Source: JBKJML01 sp046596415 | GTDB lineage: Bacteria; Actinomycetota; Thermoleophilia; Gaiellales; Gaiellaceae | Length of the DNA: 29,902 nucleotides | NCBI GenBank assembly: GCA_046596415.1 | Contig: JBKJML010000161.1 | Coordinates: forward strand, 1 to 29,902 | Direction: 5' to 3' | Shown here: piece by piece, positions 8,594-16,125 of the stretch | Layout: every line of letters begins with the position of its first letter | Position numbering within the stretch: position 1 is the first letter of the stretch | Notes under the pieces: model-generated | What the model saw: the letters and a program-made list of their open reading frames with translations, nothing else | What the model was told of the DNA's origin: nothing | Database searches by the model: none | Translations under genes and position numbers: made by a program

Positions 8594-10836
8594 GGCGAGA
8601 TCGCCGGGTCGGTCGGCGGCGGGGGCGGCGGGGCGGTCGTGGGGGGCGGTTCGACGGGGGGAGGAGGTGCCGTGGTCGGCGGCGGCGCAGTGGTGGGCGG
8701 CGGCGCGGGCGCGGTCGTCGTCGGCCTCGGCGCCGTCGTGGGCGGAGTGATCGGCCCGGTCGCGGTCGGCGTGGCCGTCGTCGTCTCGGTCGTCGCTGCG
8801 GAGCTCGGGTCGTAGTAGCTGCCGAAGCTGCGCGCGTACTGGCCGCGTGTGAAGGAATGCCACTCGGCGGGCTCACGCGGCTCGGCGAACTCGCGCGGCT
8901 CCGTCTTCCCGATCGCCACCTCCATGAAGGAGCGCCAGATCTGGGCGGGGAACGAGCCGCCGGTCACCGAAATGCCATGGACGCTCCGCATCGGGATCTC
9001 GCCCTGCGGATACCCAACCCAGACGGTCGCCTGGAGGGTCGGCGTGTAGGCGCAGAACCAGGCATCGGCGTAGTCGTCGGTCGTGCCGGTCTTGCCCGCG
9101 GCCGGGCGGCCGATATTCGCCGCCGTACCGGTGCCGTAGAGGATGTTCTGCTCGAGGATCCTCGTCACCTCGGCGGCAACCCCGTCGGAGACGACGCGCT
9201 TCCGTTTCGGCTCGCCCCAGCCGGCGTCTTCGTCGGCCTTGCCGTTCGCGAGCACGACGCGCCGGATTGCCATCGGCTCCGAGTAGATACCCCCGGCGGC
9301 GAGTGTCGCGTAGGCGGAGGCCATGTCGAGCGGCGACACGGCGATCGCGCCGAGCCCCATCGACGGCACGTAGGCGCCGTCGACGGTGAGCGGGGTCCGC
9401 ACGCCGAGCTTCTCCGCCATCGCGCCCACCTTCTCGGGGGTCACGTCCAACGTGAGCTGCGCGTAGACGGTGTTGTCGGAGCGCAGCGTCGCGCGTGCGA
9501 TCGAGGTGTAGCCGTTGTAACTGCGGTCGAAGGTCTGCACGCACCACCAGTTCGTCTCGCAGCTCCCGTTTGGGTCGGGCCGGTAGGTGAAGGGGGCCGA
9601 CAGATACGTCGTCGACTCCGGGTTGATTCCCTGCTCGACGGCTGCCGCGAGCACGAACGTCTTGAAAGTCGAGCCCGACTGGCGGCGCGCCTGCGAGAGT
9701 AGGTTGAACTGGTTGCCCTGCTTGCCGGGGATGACGGCGGTCATGGCGCGGATCGCGCCGTTGCCAGGGTTGATCGAGATCAGGGCGGCCGCCGGGTCGG
9801 TCTTGTCGTACAGCGTGCGGCGGATCGCGTCCTGCGCCGCACGCTGGAAGCGCGGGTCGATCGTCGTATAGACCTTCAGGCCGCCCGACCGGACGGTGCT
9901 CGCGCCGTACTCTGCGAGCAGCTTGTCGCGGACGTAGCTGAAGAAGTACGGCTCGCGGATCCTCGTGTAGAGCTTGCCGGCTTTCAGGTGGAGGTCGCGC
10001 TCGGCGAGCGTCGTCCGAAGCTGCGTCTCGGTGATCGCACCCGCCCGGTACATCGCCCGCAGCACCTGGTCGCGGCGCGCGGTGGCCCGGTCGGGCTGGT
10101 TGAACGGGTCGTAGACAGAAGGCGCCTGCGGGAGCCCGGCGAGCAGCGCCGACTCGGCGAGACTCAGTCCCTTCGCGGGCTTGGAGTAGTACGTCTGGGC
10201 GGCCGCTTCGATCCCGTAGGCGAGATTGCCGTAATAGACCTGGTTCATGTAGCTCGCGAGGATCCGGTCCTTCGACCACGCGTCGTTCAGCTTGATCGCG
10301 AGACACGCCTCCTTCACCTTCCGTTGAACCGTCTGTTCACGCGAGATGTAGAGGTTGCGTACGAGTTGCTGGGTGATCGTCGAACCGCCCTGCACGACCT
10401 TGCCGGCCTGGAGGTCGGCCCAAAGGGCCCGCACGATTCCCTCCACATCGACGCCACCGTGCTCGTAGAACCGCCGGTCCTCGATCGACACGGTCGCCTT
10501 CGGCATCCACGGGCTGATCTCGCCGAGCGCGACGGGCTGACGGTTCCGCTCGGCCGGAATCGAGCCGAGGACTGAGTTGTCGGCGGCGTAGACGAAGGAG
10601 TTCTGGCCGATCGCGATCTCCTGCAGCGCGTTCAGGTTGCAACCCGAGCCGAAGGCGGCGACCCCGGTGACGCCCGCGCCGGCGGCGACGAACAGCACCG
10701 CCGACGCGACCAGGAAGCCGAAGAGGACTGGCCGCTTGCGTCTGCCTCGGCTGTTACGGCGGCGGCGGCGGCGTGGGACGAGGTCAGGCTCCGTGCTTGG
10801 GCGGGGGCCTGGACTGCCGCCGCGAGCCGGCGTCAC
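8590..10836 (-). CDS. Class A penicillin-binding protein (transglycosylase/transpeptidase)
   Basis: 748 residues from a GTG at 10836 that overlaps the mscS TGA as GTGA; a longer reading from 10926 only reads through mscS. A basic cytoplasmic tail (about 20-36) and one membrane helix (37-60) come first. The GT51 domain follows with SIEDRRFYEHGGVD (catalytic E119), GGSTITQQLVRNLY and MNQVYYGNLAYGIEAAAQ. The transpeptidase domain has SxxK at S389-K392, SDN at 453-455 and KTGT at 582-585. It polymerises lipid II and cross-links stem peptides outside the membrane. The last ~70 residues are Pro/Thr/Ala-rich and repetitive, probably an extended wall-spanning tail. All catalytic motifs are intact. 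Confidence 0.95.
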   Translation of the reverse strand: MTPARGGSPGPRPSTEPDLVPRRRRRRNSRGRRKRPVLFGFLVASAVLFVAAGAGVTGVAAFGSGCNLNALQEIAIGQNSFVYAADNSVLGSIPAERNRQPVALGEISPWMPKATVSIEDRRFYEHGGVDVEGIVRALWADLQAGKVVQGGSTITQQLVRNLYISREQTVQRKVKEACLAIKLNDAWSKDRILASYMNQVYYGNLAYGIEAAAQTYYSKPAKGLSLAESALLAGLPQAPSVYDPFNQPDRATARRDQVLRAMYRAGAITETQLRTTLAERDLHLKAGKLYTRIREPYFFSYVRDKLLAEYGASTVRSGGLKVYTTIDPRFQRAAQDAIRRTLYDKTDPAAALISINPGNGAIRAMTAVIPGKQGNQFNLLSQARRQSGSTFKTFVLAAAVEQGINPESTTYLSAPFTYRPDPNGSCETNWWCVQTFDRSYNGYTSIARATLRSDNTVYAQLTLDVTPEKVGAMAEKLGVRTPLTVDGAYVPSMGLGAIAVSPLDMASAYATLAAGGIYSEPMAIRRVVLANGKADEDAGWGEPKRKRVVSDGVAAEVTRILEQNILYGTGTAANIGRPAAGKTGTTDDYADAWFCAYTPTLQATVWVGYPQGEIPMRSVHGISVTGGSFPAQIWRSFMEVAIGKTEPREFAEPREPAEWHSFTRGQYARSFGSYYDPSSAATTETTTATPTATGPITPPTTAPRPTTTAPAPPPTTAPPPTTAPPPPVEPPPTTAPPPPPPTDPAISP

Positions 10837-11552
10837 GAAAGAATCCCTGCACGGCGTAGGCGCGACTGGACTCGCAACCGCAGATCCTGCTCGAGCTTCT
10901 CGGCAGCGGCAGCGTCCGCGGCCCACGCCCGCAACACGAGGGAGGGAGCGCCCTCGAGTGAGGCGACGAACGCCTCGGCGCTCGGCCCCCCCTCGGCCCG
11001 CAGGACGTCGAGTGCAGCCTCGAGATCGGCGGCTGGAGGAACCTGCACGGTCACCTGGGCGAGCATCTCGCGGTTGCGGATCGTCGAGTTGCGGATCGTG
11101 TCGGAGGCAAGTTTCTCATTCGGGATCACGAGTCGGTCGTTTTCGCGAGTGCGGATGAAGGTGTAGATGAGGCCGATCTCCTCCACTTCTCCCTCAACGC
11201 CGCCGATTTCAACCGAGTCGCCGATCCGGAGTGGTTGAGTCAGCGCGATCATGATGCCTGCGACGAAGTTGCCTAGCGTGCGTTGCGAGGCGAAGCCGAT
11301 GATCAGGCCGAGCAGGGCGGAGGAAGCGAGCAGGCCGCCCGCGACAACGCGCACCTGCGGGATCACCAGCAGGCCCGAGAAGAAGCCGACCGTGACGATC
11401 ACCGTCGTCAGGCCACGGCGCAGCACGCGGTAGCGCGTGATCGACTCGGGCGTGCGCAGGCCGCGGCCGATCCGGCCGTCGACGATCTTCGCGACCACCA
11501 GCGCGACCAGCACGACGGCGGCGGCGATGAGCACTCGTTCCCAGAGCTCCAT
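10833..11552 (-). CDS. MscS-family mechanosensitive ion channel
   Basis: 239 residues, a compact MscS. An N-terminal helix (about 5-22) is followed by two helices and the pore-lining TM3 region with LLGLIIGFASQRTLGNFVAG, then the conserved ALTQPLRIGDSVEIGG that starts the cytoplasmic beta domain, and a C-terminal alpha/beta domain. Such channels open under membrane tension and release solutes after osmotic downshock. The ATG at 11552 lies six bases after AACACT, in line with a leaderless start. Its stop overlaps the GTG of the class A PBP, so channel and wall synthase are translationally coupled. Confidence 0.92.
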   Translation of the reverse strand: MELWERVLIAAAVVLVALVVAKIVDGRIGRGLRTPESITRYRVLRRGLTTVIVTVGFFSGLLVIPQVRVVAGGLLASSALLGLIIGFASQRTLGNFVAGIMIALTQPLRIGDSVEIGGVEGEVEEIGLIYTFIRTRENDRLVIPNEKLASDTIRNSTIRNREMLAQVTVQVPPAADLEAALDVLRAEGGPSAEAFVASLEGAPSLVLRAWAADAAAAEKLEQDLRLRVQSRLRRAGILS

Positions 11553-11564
11553 TCCGGCAGTGTT
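11553..11564 (-). promoter_or_regulatory. Candidate -10 for leaderless mscS
   Basis: AACACT (11564-11559, minus strand) stands exactly six bases before the ATG of mscS. It departs from TANNNT at the first base, but the spacing equals that seen at moeA, GT2 and parA. No Shine-Dalgarno sequence precedes the ATG. Confidence 0.35.
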
Positions 11565-11598
11565 CCACGCGCCGCCCGGCGTCCCTCGAATGCAGGGC

Positions 11599-11613
11599 TA
11601 TGATCGCAGCCTC
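11599..11613 (+). promoter_or_regulatory. Candidate -10 for the PIG-V-like gene
   Basis: TATGAT (11599-11604) is nine bases before a GTG at 11614 and downstream of the alternative in-frame ATG at 11590. If this is the -10, the ATG is not transcribed and the GTG is a nearly leaderless start. Confidence 0.45.
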
Positions 11614-12834
11614 GTGTGGGCCGCCGATCGCGTTGTCGCCGCCGTCCGGCTCCGCGGGCGCCCGGCGCTCGAGCTCTTCGCCTGGAGCCGCCTGGGCATC
11701 TGGGCGGCAGTGCTGTTCGCGTGGTTCGTCTTCGAACCGAACCGCCATCCGGACGCGTCGCGGTGGGACAGCGAACGACTGCACGAGCTCGGCTTCATCA
11801 CCGACGTCTGGGCGAGGTGGGACAGCGACTGGTTCCTGCGGATCGCTGAGCACGGCTATTCGACCCCGTCGAGCACGCCCGCGTTCTACCCGCTCTATCC
11901 CGCCCTGACCGGCCTGCTCGGACGGGTCTTGCTGGGCCATTATCTGCTGGCAGGCCTGCTGATCTCACTCGCCGCCTGCGCGGTCGCGTTCGTGCTGCTG
12001 CACCGCCTAGCAAGCGACCGGCTTGGCGAGTCGGGCGCCCTGCGCGCCGTGCTCTACCTGGCCGTCTTTCCGATGTCGCTCTTCCTCCAGGCTGTCTACA
12101 GCGAGTCGCTCTACCTCGCCCTGGCGCTCGGCGCCTTCCTGCTCGCCGAGCGGGGCCGCTTCCTGGGCGCGGGCGCGATCACGGGGCTCGCCCTGCTGAC
12201 CCGCGCGGCGGGATTCGCACTGCTGCCCGCTCTGGCGATCATCGCCTGGCGGAGCCCGGATCGCCGCGGCGCCCTGCTCCGGCTCGCCGTGGCTCCACTC
12301 CTCTTTCTCCTCTACCCGCTCACCCTCTGGCTCCAGATCGGCAAGCCGCTCGCGTTCTTCGGCGCGCAGGAGGTCGTCTGGCAGCGGCAGCTCTCGTGGG
12401 CAGGCCCGCTCGGCGGGCTCTGGGACGGGCTCCGCGCCGGCGTCGCCGGCGTGCGCCAGCTCGTCTCGGGCTCGCACACCCACGCCTACTGGACAGCCGT
12501 AACCGACACCGATCCGATGCGCGTGGCGGTGTTGAACCTCCAGCAACTCGCCTTCGCCCTGCTCGCGCTCGGGCTCGGGGTCTACGCCTGGCGCCGGTTC
12601 GGGGCCGCCTACGGCGTCTTCGCGCTCGTCAGCCTCGCGATCCCGCTCAGCTTCCCCGCCGAGCGCTGGCCGCTGCTGTCGATGCCGCGATTCACGCTCA
12701 CGATCTTCCCGATCTTCCTGGCACTCGCTGCGCTCGGGTCGCGGCCACGGCTGCACGCGGCAATCGTCTCGATGAGCGCGATCGGGCTCGGAGTCGCGGT
12801 CACTCAGTGGGCTCTCTGGCAGTGGGTAGCGTGA
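11614..12834 (+). CDS. PIG-V-like GT-C mannosyltransferase
   Basis: 406 residues from GTG 11614 (414 from ATG 11590). The GTG is preferred because a good -10 (TATGAT) lies between the two. Membrane protein with about nine to ten helices. The first outside loop has ARWDSDWFLRIAEHGYS (67-83) and AFYPLYPALTGLLGR, the hallmark of the PIG-V family (mannosyltransferase II of eukaryotic GPI synthesis and its bacterial relatives), where the Asp of the WDSxWY motif is important. It would take sugar from a polyprenol-phosphate donor on the outer face. The bacterial acceptor is unknown. It heads a five-gene overlapping run, with its TGA inside the GTGA start of the CPBP protease gene. Confidence 0.85.
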   Translation: MWAADRVVAAVRLRGRPALELFAWSRLGIWAAVLFAWFVFEPNRHPDASRWDSERLHELGFITDVWARWDSDWFLRIAEHGYSTPSSTPAFYPLYPALTGLLGRVLLGHYLLAGLLISLAACAVAFVLLHRLASDRLGESGALRAVLYLAVFPMSLFLQAVYSESLYLALALGAFLLAERGRFLGAGAITGLALLTRAAGFALLPALAIIAWRSPDRRGALLRLAVAPLLFLLYPLTLWLQIGKPLAFFGAQEVVWQRQLSWAGPLGGLWDGLRAGVAGVRQLVSGSHTHAYWTAVTDTDPMRVAVLNLQQLAFALLALGLGVYAWRRFGAAYGVFALVSLAIPLSFPAERWPLLSMPRFTLTIFPIFLALAALGSRPRLHAAIVSMSAIGLGVAVTQWALWQWVA

Positions 12835-13502
12835 GCAGGCCCGTCGCCTCCACCGGCGCCGGACGCATGATCGGCTGGCTCGCGCTCGTGGGCAGCCTTG
12901 CAACGATCGCGTATGCGGGCAGGCTCACCGCGGGCAAGCCCGACCGCGACCTCCTCTACCACTACAGCTCCGCCGTCGGTGCCCTGATCCAGTACGGCCT
13001 GCTCCTCAGCCTGCTCCTGCTCGTCGCGCGCGGCCTCGACAAGCGTGAGCTCTTTGCCCTCCGGGCTCCGTCCTCGGTCGGCGGCGCTCTCAAGCTCGGC
13101 CTCGGGGCGCTCGTCTCGATCTACGTCGTCGCGGCGGCGCTCAACCCGTTCCTCCATGCAGGTGAGGAGCAGGGCTTGACGCCGGAGCGCTGGGAGCCTG
13201 ACCGGCTGGGCGCCTATCTGGCGAATGCCTTCGCGGTCGCGATCGTCGCGCCCGTCGTCGAGGAGCTCGTCTTCCGAGGTGCAGGCGTGACGCTTCTGCG
13301 CCGCTACGGCAACGTCGTCGCAGCGCTCGGGACGGGCCTCGCGTTCGGCCTTGCCCACGGCCTCGTCGAAGGGTTGCCTGTGCTCGCCTTCTTCGGAGTC
13401 GCACTGGCGGTGCTGCGCATGCGTACGAACAGCGTCGTGCCGGGAATGGTGTTGCATGCTCTCTTCAATGGGGTTGCCCTCGTTGCCGCCGTTGCGCTCT
13501 AG
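12831..13502 (+). CDS. CPBP-family intramembrane protease
   Basis: 223 residues from GTG 12831, which overlaps the preceding TGA as GTGA. A longer in-frame reading from 12396 is only a shadow of the PIG-V-like gene. Several membrane helices are present. The CPBP (Abi/Rce1-like) signature is complete: EELVFRG with E144-E145 and R149, FGLAHG with H176, and VLHALFNG with H209 and N213. These are glutamic-type intramembrane proteases related to the CAAX-processing enzyme Rce1; bacterial members act in protein maturation, bacteriocin immunity or signalling, and the substrate here is unknown. The reading frame overlaps the next gene by about 35 bp. Confidence 0.9.
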   Translation: MSRPVASTGAGRMIGWLALVGSLATIAYAGRLTAGKPDRDLLYHYSSAVGALIQYGLLLSLLLLVARGLDKRELFALRAPSSVGGALKLGLGALVSIYVVAAALNPFLHAGEEQGLTPERWEPDRLGAYLANAFAVAIVAPVVEELVFRGAGVTLLRRYGNVVAALGTGLAFGLAHGLVEGLPVLAFFGVALAVLRMRTNSVVPGMVLHALFNGVALVAAVAL

Positions 13503-14628
13503 CCGCTCCCTCGCCGGCGTTCTCGTGGCCGCCGCCGCGCTCCTGCTCGCTCCTGCCGCGGCTGCGGACGAGCCCCTACGCCTCGAGCTCGTCGCCCCAG
13601 CGCGTGGGGACTACGGCGCGGCTGTCGAGCTGCGCGGCACGATCACCCCGGCGCTCCCCGCCGCCAGGGTCACGATCTACCGGGACGACACCTACGTCAC
13701 GTCCGTGGTGGCCAGCGAGGACGGCCGCTGGAGCGCCCGGATCCGGCTGGTGGCACCTGGGCCGTACGAAGCCCGCCTGGGCGTGCTTCGATCGGCGCCG
13801 GCGGCGATCGCCGTGCGGCCGCGACTGGTGCTGGAACTGGTGCCCGTGGCGGCGCTCGGCTCGAGACTCGTGCTGTCTGCCCGGCTCGAGCCTCCCTCGG
13901 CCGGAATACTGGGCGCGCGGGTCCGGGCCGGCGACGACGAAGTCGCACAGCGCGACGGCGGCAGCGCGCTTCGGCTCGTGCTTCCGACCGTTCGTGCCGG
14001 CGTGCTGGAAGCCACCGCCGATTCCACACCTGCGCCCGGTTGGGAGTCGGTGTCGATGACAGCGTCCTCGACCGTGGTCGTCGCGACGCTCGCCTCGGGC
14101 GCGCGCGGCGACTCGGTGCGGGTACTCGAGCGCCTGCTGGCCGCGCAGCGCTACCTGCTGCGACGCGTCGACGACCGCTACGAGGACGACACCCGCGAGG
14201 CGGTGGTCGCCTTCCAGAAGCTGAACGGGCTGCCCCGGACAGGCGCGGTGACGGTGGCCCTGTGGCGCTCGCTCGCGACTGCCGGCCCCGTCGCGCCTCG
14301 CTTTCCCGTCGGCGACCACATCGAGGTCGACAAGCGGCGGCAGGTCTTGCTGACGGTGGCGGGCGGCCGGGTGACGCAGATCCTGCATGTCTCGACGGGA
14401 GCGACCGGCAACACACCGCTCGGCACCTGGCGCGTCTACCGCAAGCTGCCCGGAATGAGCGGTGTCCTCTGGTATCCGATGTTCTTCCTCCGTGGCTTCG
14501 CGATCCACGGCTACCCCTCCGTCCCTGCCTACCCGGCCTCACACGGCTGCGTCCGCGTGCCGATGTGGGCTGCGCCGAAGCTCTTCTCGCGCTTTGGCCT
14601 CGGTACGACGATCCGTATCCATCTCTAG
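13468..14628 (+). CDS. L,D-transpeptidase (YkuD) with peptidoglycan-binding domain
   Basis: 386 residues from ATG 13468; TTG codons at 13474, 13483 and 13492 are in frame and possible. A signal peptide ends near AAAADEP (31-36). Two beta-sandwich-like segments (about 36-200) may be Ig-like spacers. A PG_binding_1 domain follows (about 209-268, with GDSVRVLERLL and AVVAFQKLNGLPRTG), then the YkuD domain (about 284-386). The catalytic motif is complete: H347 in AIHGYPS and SHGCVR at 358-363 with Cys361. The enzyme makes 3-3 cross-links or attaches proteins to peptidoglycan outside the cell. Overlaps on both sides indicate an operon with the CPBP and PrcB-domain genes. Confidence 0.93.
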   Translation: MGLPSLPPLRSSRSLAGVLVAAAALLLAPAAAADEPLRLELVAPARGDYGAAVELRGTITPALPAARVTIYRDDTYVTSVVASEDGRWSARIRLVAPGPYEARLGVLRSAPAAIAVRPRLVLELVPVAALGSRLVLSARLEPPSAGILGARVRAGDDEVAQRDGGSALRLVLPTVRAGVLEATADSTPAPGWESVSMTASSTVVVATLASGARGDSVRVLERLLAAQRYLLRRVDDRYEDDTREAVVAFQKLNGLPRTGAVTVALWRSLATAGPVAPRFPVGDHIEVDKRRQVLLTVAGGRVTQILHVSTGATGNTPLGTWRVYRKLPGMSGVLWYPMFFLRGFAIHGYPSVPAYPASHGCVRVPMWAAPKLFSRFGLGTTIRIHL

Positions 14629-15085
14629 GGTCGCCGCACTCCTCGCCGTGACACTCGTTGCCGTCGGGGCGGCGTACCGTCTCGCCTGGCAACAAGGCGG
14701 CGGCAGGCCGGTCCCGTGGCGTGATGTGAGCTCGGCCCTCGACGGGGTGGAGCTCCACCGGCCGGTAGCCGCGAGCTTCGACCGGCAGGCCGGCCTCGAC
14801 CGCTTCCTCGCACGGACCGCGTCCGATCGTGCCTCCGTGTCGCGTCCGCTCGGCCTGCGCGGCCGACAGGTCGTGCTGATCGCGACCGGTGCGCGCTCGA
14901 GCGGCGGGTACACGGTCGAGGTGCTCGGTGTCCTGGAGGAGCGCGGCCGGATCGTCGTCGCGGTGCGCGAGCGAACGCCGTCGGCTGCACGCGCGGCTCC
15001 CGCTACGCTCACCTTCCCGTACCGGCTGATCGAAGTCGGAGCGACGAGCAAACCCGTCGAGGTCGAGTGGCAAGGGAGACCGTGA
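14594..15085 (+). CDS. Membrane-anchored PrcB C-terminal-domain-like protein
   Basis: 163 residues from TTG 14594, about 35 bp inside the L,D-transpeptidase gene. This start gives a basic N-terminus (SVRR) followed by one hydrophobic helix (about 12-30); GTG 14648 would cut the helix. The C-terminal half (about 90-160) has QVVLIATGARSSGGYTVEV, then VVAVRERTPS and TFPYRLIEV, the order of conserved elements in the PrcB C-terminal domain (first seen in a treponemal protease-complex lipoprotein). Domain recognition is by eye and moderately sure. The protein is probably exported and anchored. Partner unknown. Its TGA overlaps the GTG of chorismate mutase. Confidence 0.7.
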   Translation: MASVRRSVSISRVAALLAVTLVAVGAAYRLAWQQGGGRPVPWRDVSSALDGVELHRPVAASFDRQAGLDRFLARTASDRASVSRPLGLRGRQVVLIATGARSSGGYTVEVLGVLEERGRIVVAVRERTPSAARAAPATLTFPYRLIEVGATSKPVEVEWQGRP

Positions 15086-15372
15086 GCGCCGAAGCTGACG
15101 ATCCGCTGATCCAGCTGCTCCGCGAGAGGATCGCCGACAACGACCGCAAGCTCGTCGAGGCCCTGAACGCACGACTCCAGCTCGTCGCGCGACTGAAACG
15201 GCTGAAGGAGGAGCGCGGGCTCGACTTCGTCGACGCCGCCCGCGAGAAGTGGCTGCTCCAGCACTTGGGCGGCGCCAACCGCGGCCCGCTCTCCGCCGAG
15301 GGCCTGCGCGAGTTCTACACGGAGCTGCTCGACCTCACGAAGCGGGAGGTCGAGCGGGACGGAGAGGCCTAG
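15082..15372 (+). CDS. Chorismate mutase, AroQ type
   Basis: 96 residues from GTG 15082, which overlaps the upstream TGA as GTGA and has AAGGGAG five to six bases before it; GTG 15067 is possible but has no such site. All-helical AroQ fold: the N-terminal helix LLRERIADNDRKLVEALNARL carries the conserved Arg, Asp and Lys, then KRLKEERGLDFVDAAREKWLL, and the last helix FYTELLDLTKREVE. It converts chorismate to prephenate in Phe/Tyr synthesis. No signal peptide is present, so it is cytosolic. No other aromatic-pathway gene is nearby, so its place at the end of an envelope operon is unexplained. It ends tail-to-tail with the DUF151 gene in a shared CTAG. Confidence 0.87.
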   Translation: MSAEADDPLIQLLRERIADNDRKLVEALNARLQLVARLKRLKEERGLDFVDAAREKWLLQHLGGANRGPLSAEGLREFYTELLDLTKREVERDGEA

Positions 15373-15899
15373 GCCTCGCTCTCGTCGTCCTCCTCGGCCT
15401 GAACCTCGGCCGCGAACTCGTCGGGCGAGACCTGGTCGAGGAAGCGTTTGAACTCGGTCACGATCTCCTGCTGCTCGGCGTCGTCCGGCGCGTCGTCGCC
15501 CTCGAACTCGACCGCGTTGCCGTCGACAACATCATCGGTCGCGAAGATCGCGGCGCCGAAGCGGACCGCGAGTGCGAGCGCGTCGGAGGGCCGAGAGTCG
15601 ACCTCGATCTCGGAGCCGTTCTGAATCACGGTGATCCGCGCGTAGAAGGTGTTCTCCCGCAACTCGGTCACGGTGACGCGCGCGACCTCCGCCTCGAGCT
15701 GGCCCAGAATGTCCGCCAGCAGGTCGTGGGTCATCGGCCGCACGGTGGAGGCGTTCTGGAGCTTGACAAGGATGGCGCTGGCCTCGGGCTGGCCGACCCA
15801 GATGGGCAGGTACTTGTTCTCGTCGGCGGTCTTCAGCAGCACGATCGGCTGGCGACTGCCGAGTTCGAAGCTGACGCCGTAGATGACCATCTCGCGCAT
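15369..15899 (-). CDS. Bifunctional nuclease-family protein (DUF151/BFN)
   Basis: 176 residues from ATG 15899, preceded by GAGGT at good distance; ATG 15890 is a second option. The DUF151 domain covers about 1-130: MVIYGVSFELGSRQPIVLL, YLPIWVGQPEASAI, LTHD-like MTHDLLADIL and SRPSDALALAVR. The C-terminal third is acidic (ending EEDDESEA) and has a UVR-like stretch around VTEFKRFLDQVSPDEF. Plant and Thermotoga members have been linked to nuclease activity, but the cellular role in actinobacteria is not settled. Promoter TAGAAT lies about 17 bases upstream. Confidence 0.88.
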   Translation of the reverse strand: MREMVIYGVSFELGSRQPIVLLKTADENKYLPIWVGQPEASAILVKLQNASTVRPMTHDLLADILGQLEAEVARVTVTELRENTFYARITVIQNGSEIEVDSRPSDALALAVRFGAAIFATDDVVDGNAVEFEGDDAPDDAEQQEIVTEFKRFLDQVSPDEFAAEVQAEEDDESEA

Positions 15900-15922
15900 A
15901 AGGGTGACCTCAGCCGATTCTA
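15900..15922 (-). promoter_or_regulatory. -10 element and ribosome-binding site of the DUF151 gene
   Basis: On the minus strand TAGAAT (15922-15917) is followed by 17 bases containing GAGGT and then ATG 15899. This is a leadered start with a Shine-Dalgarno site, unlike the leaderless heads elsewhere in the window. The -10 lies inside the 3' end region of the 57-residue gene upstream, only about 30 bases past its stop. Confidence 0.5.
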
Positions 15923-15951
15923 CCCGGCGGCGCCCTGCCCGAACCGGACGG

Positions 15952-16125
15952 TCAGGCGGCGGCCGGCGGCCCGGCCGGCTCGATCTCCGACAGCAGCGCC
16001 TGGAGCTGCTCGCCCGTCTCCGCATCTTCGAGGTCCGCGCGACGATCCGCCACGCCCATCGGGTCGAGGCCGCGCAGGTAGTACGTCCTACCCGCATAGG
16101 AGACAAGGGAGCCGAGTACCATTTC
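15952..16125 (-). CDS. Small uncharacterised protein, 57 residues
   Basis: This short frame is supported by protein-like composition: MVLGSLVSYAGRTYYYLRGL, then DPMGV, then an acidic, helical LEDAETGEQLQALLSEIEP and an Ala/Pro tail. The first part looks like a small beta unit (GxLVxYxGRxYYLRGxD). I have a weak memory of similar short actinobacterial hypotheticals, but no family name. The ATG lies six bases after CAAACT, the same spacing as the leaderless heads of moeA, GT2 and parA. It lies upstream of and in the same direction as the DUF151 gene. Function unknown. Alternative: a chance frame, since GC-rich DNA has many. Confidence 0.6.
   Translation of the reverse strand, partial: EMVLGSLVSYAGRTYYLRGLDPMGVADRRADLEDAETGEQLQALLSEIEPAGPPAAA

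Noticed and set aside
12396..12830. N-terminal extension of the CPBP protease reading frame
   Set aside because: The extension is an Arg-rich out-of-frame reading of the PIG-V-like gene; the GTGA overlap at 12831 gives the natural start.
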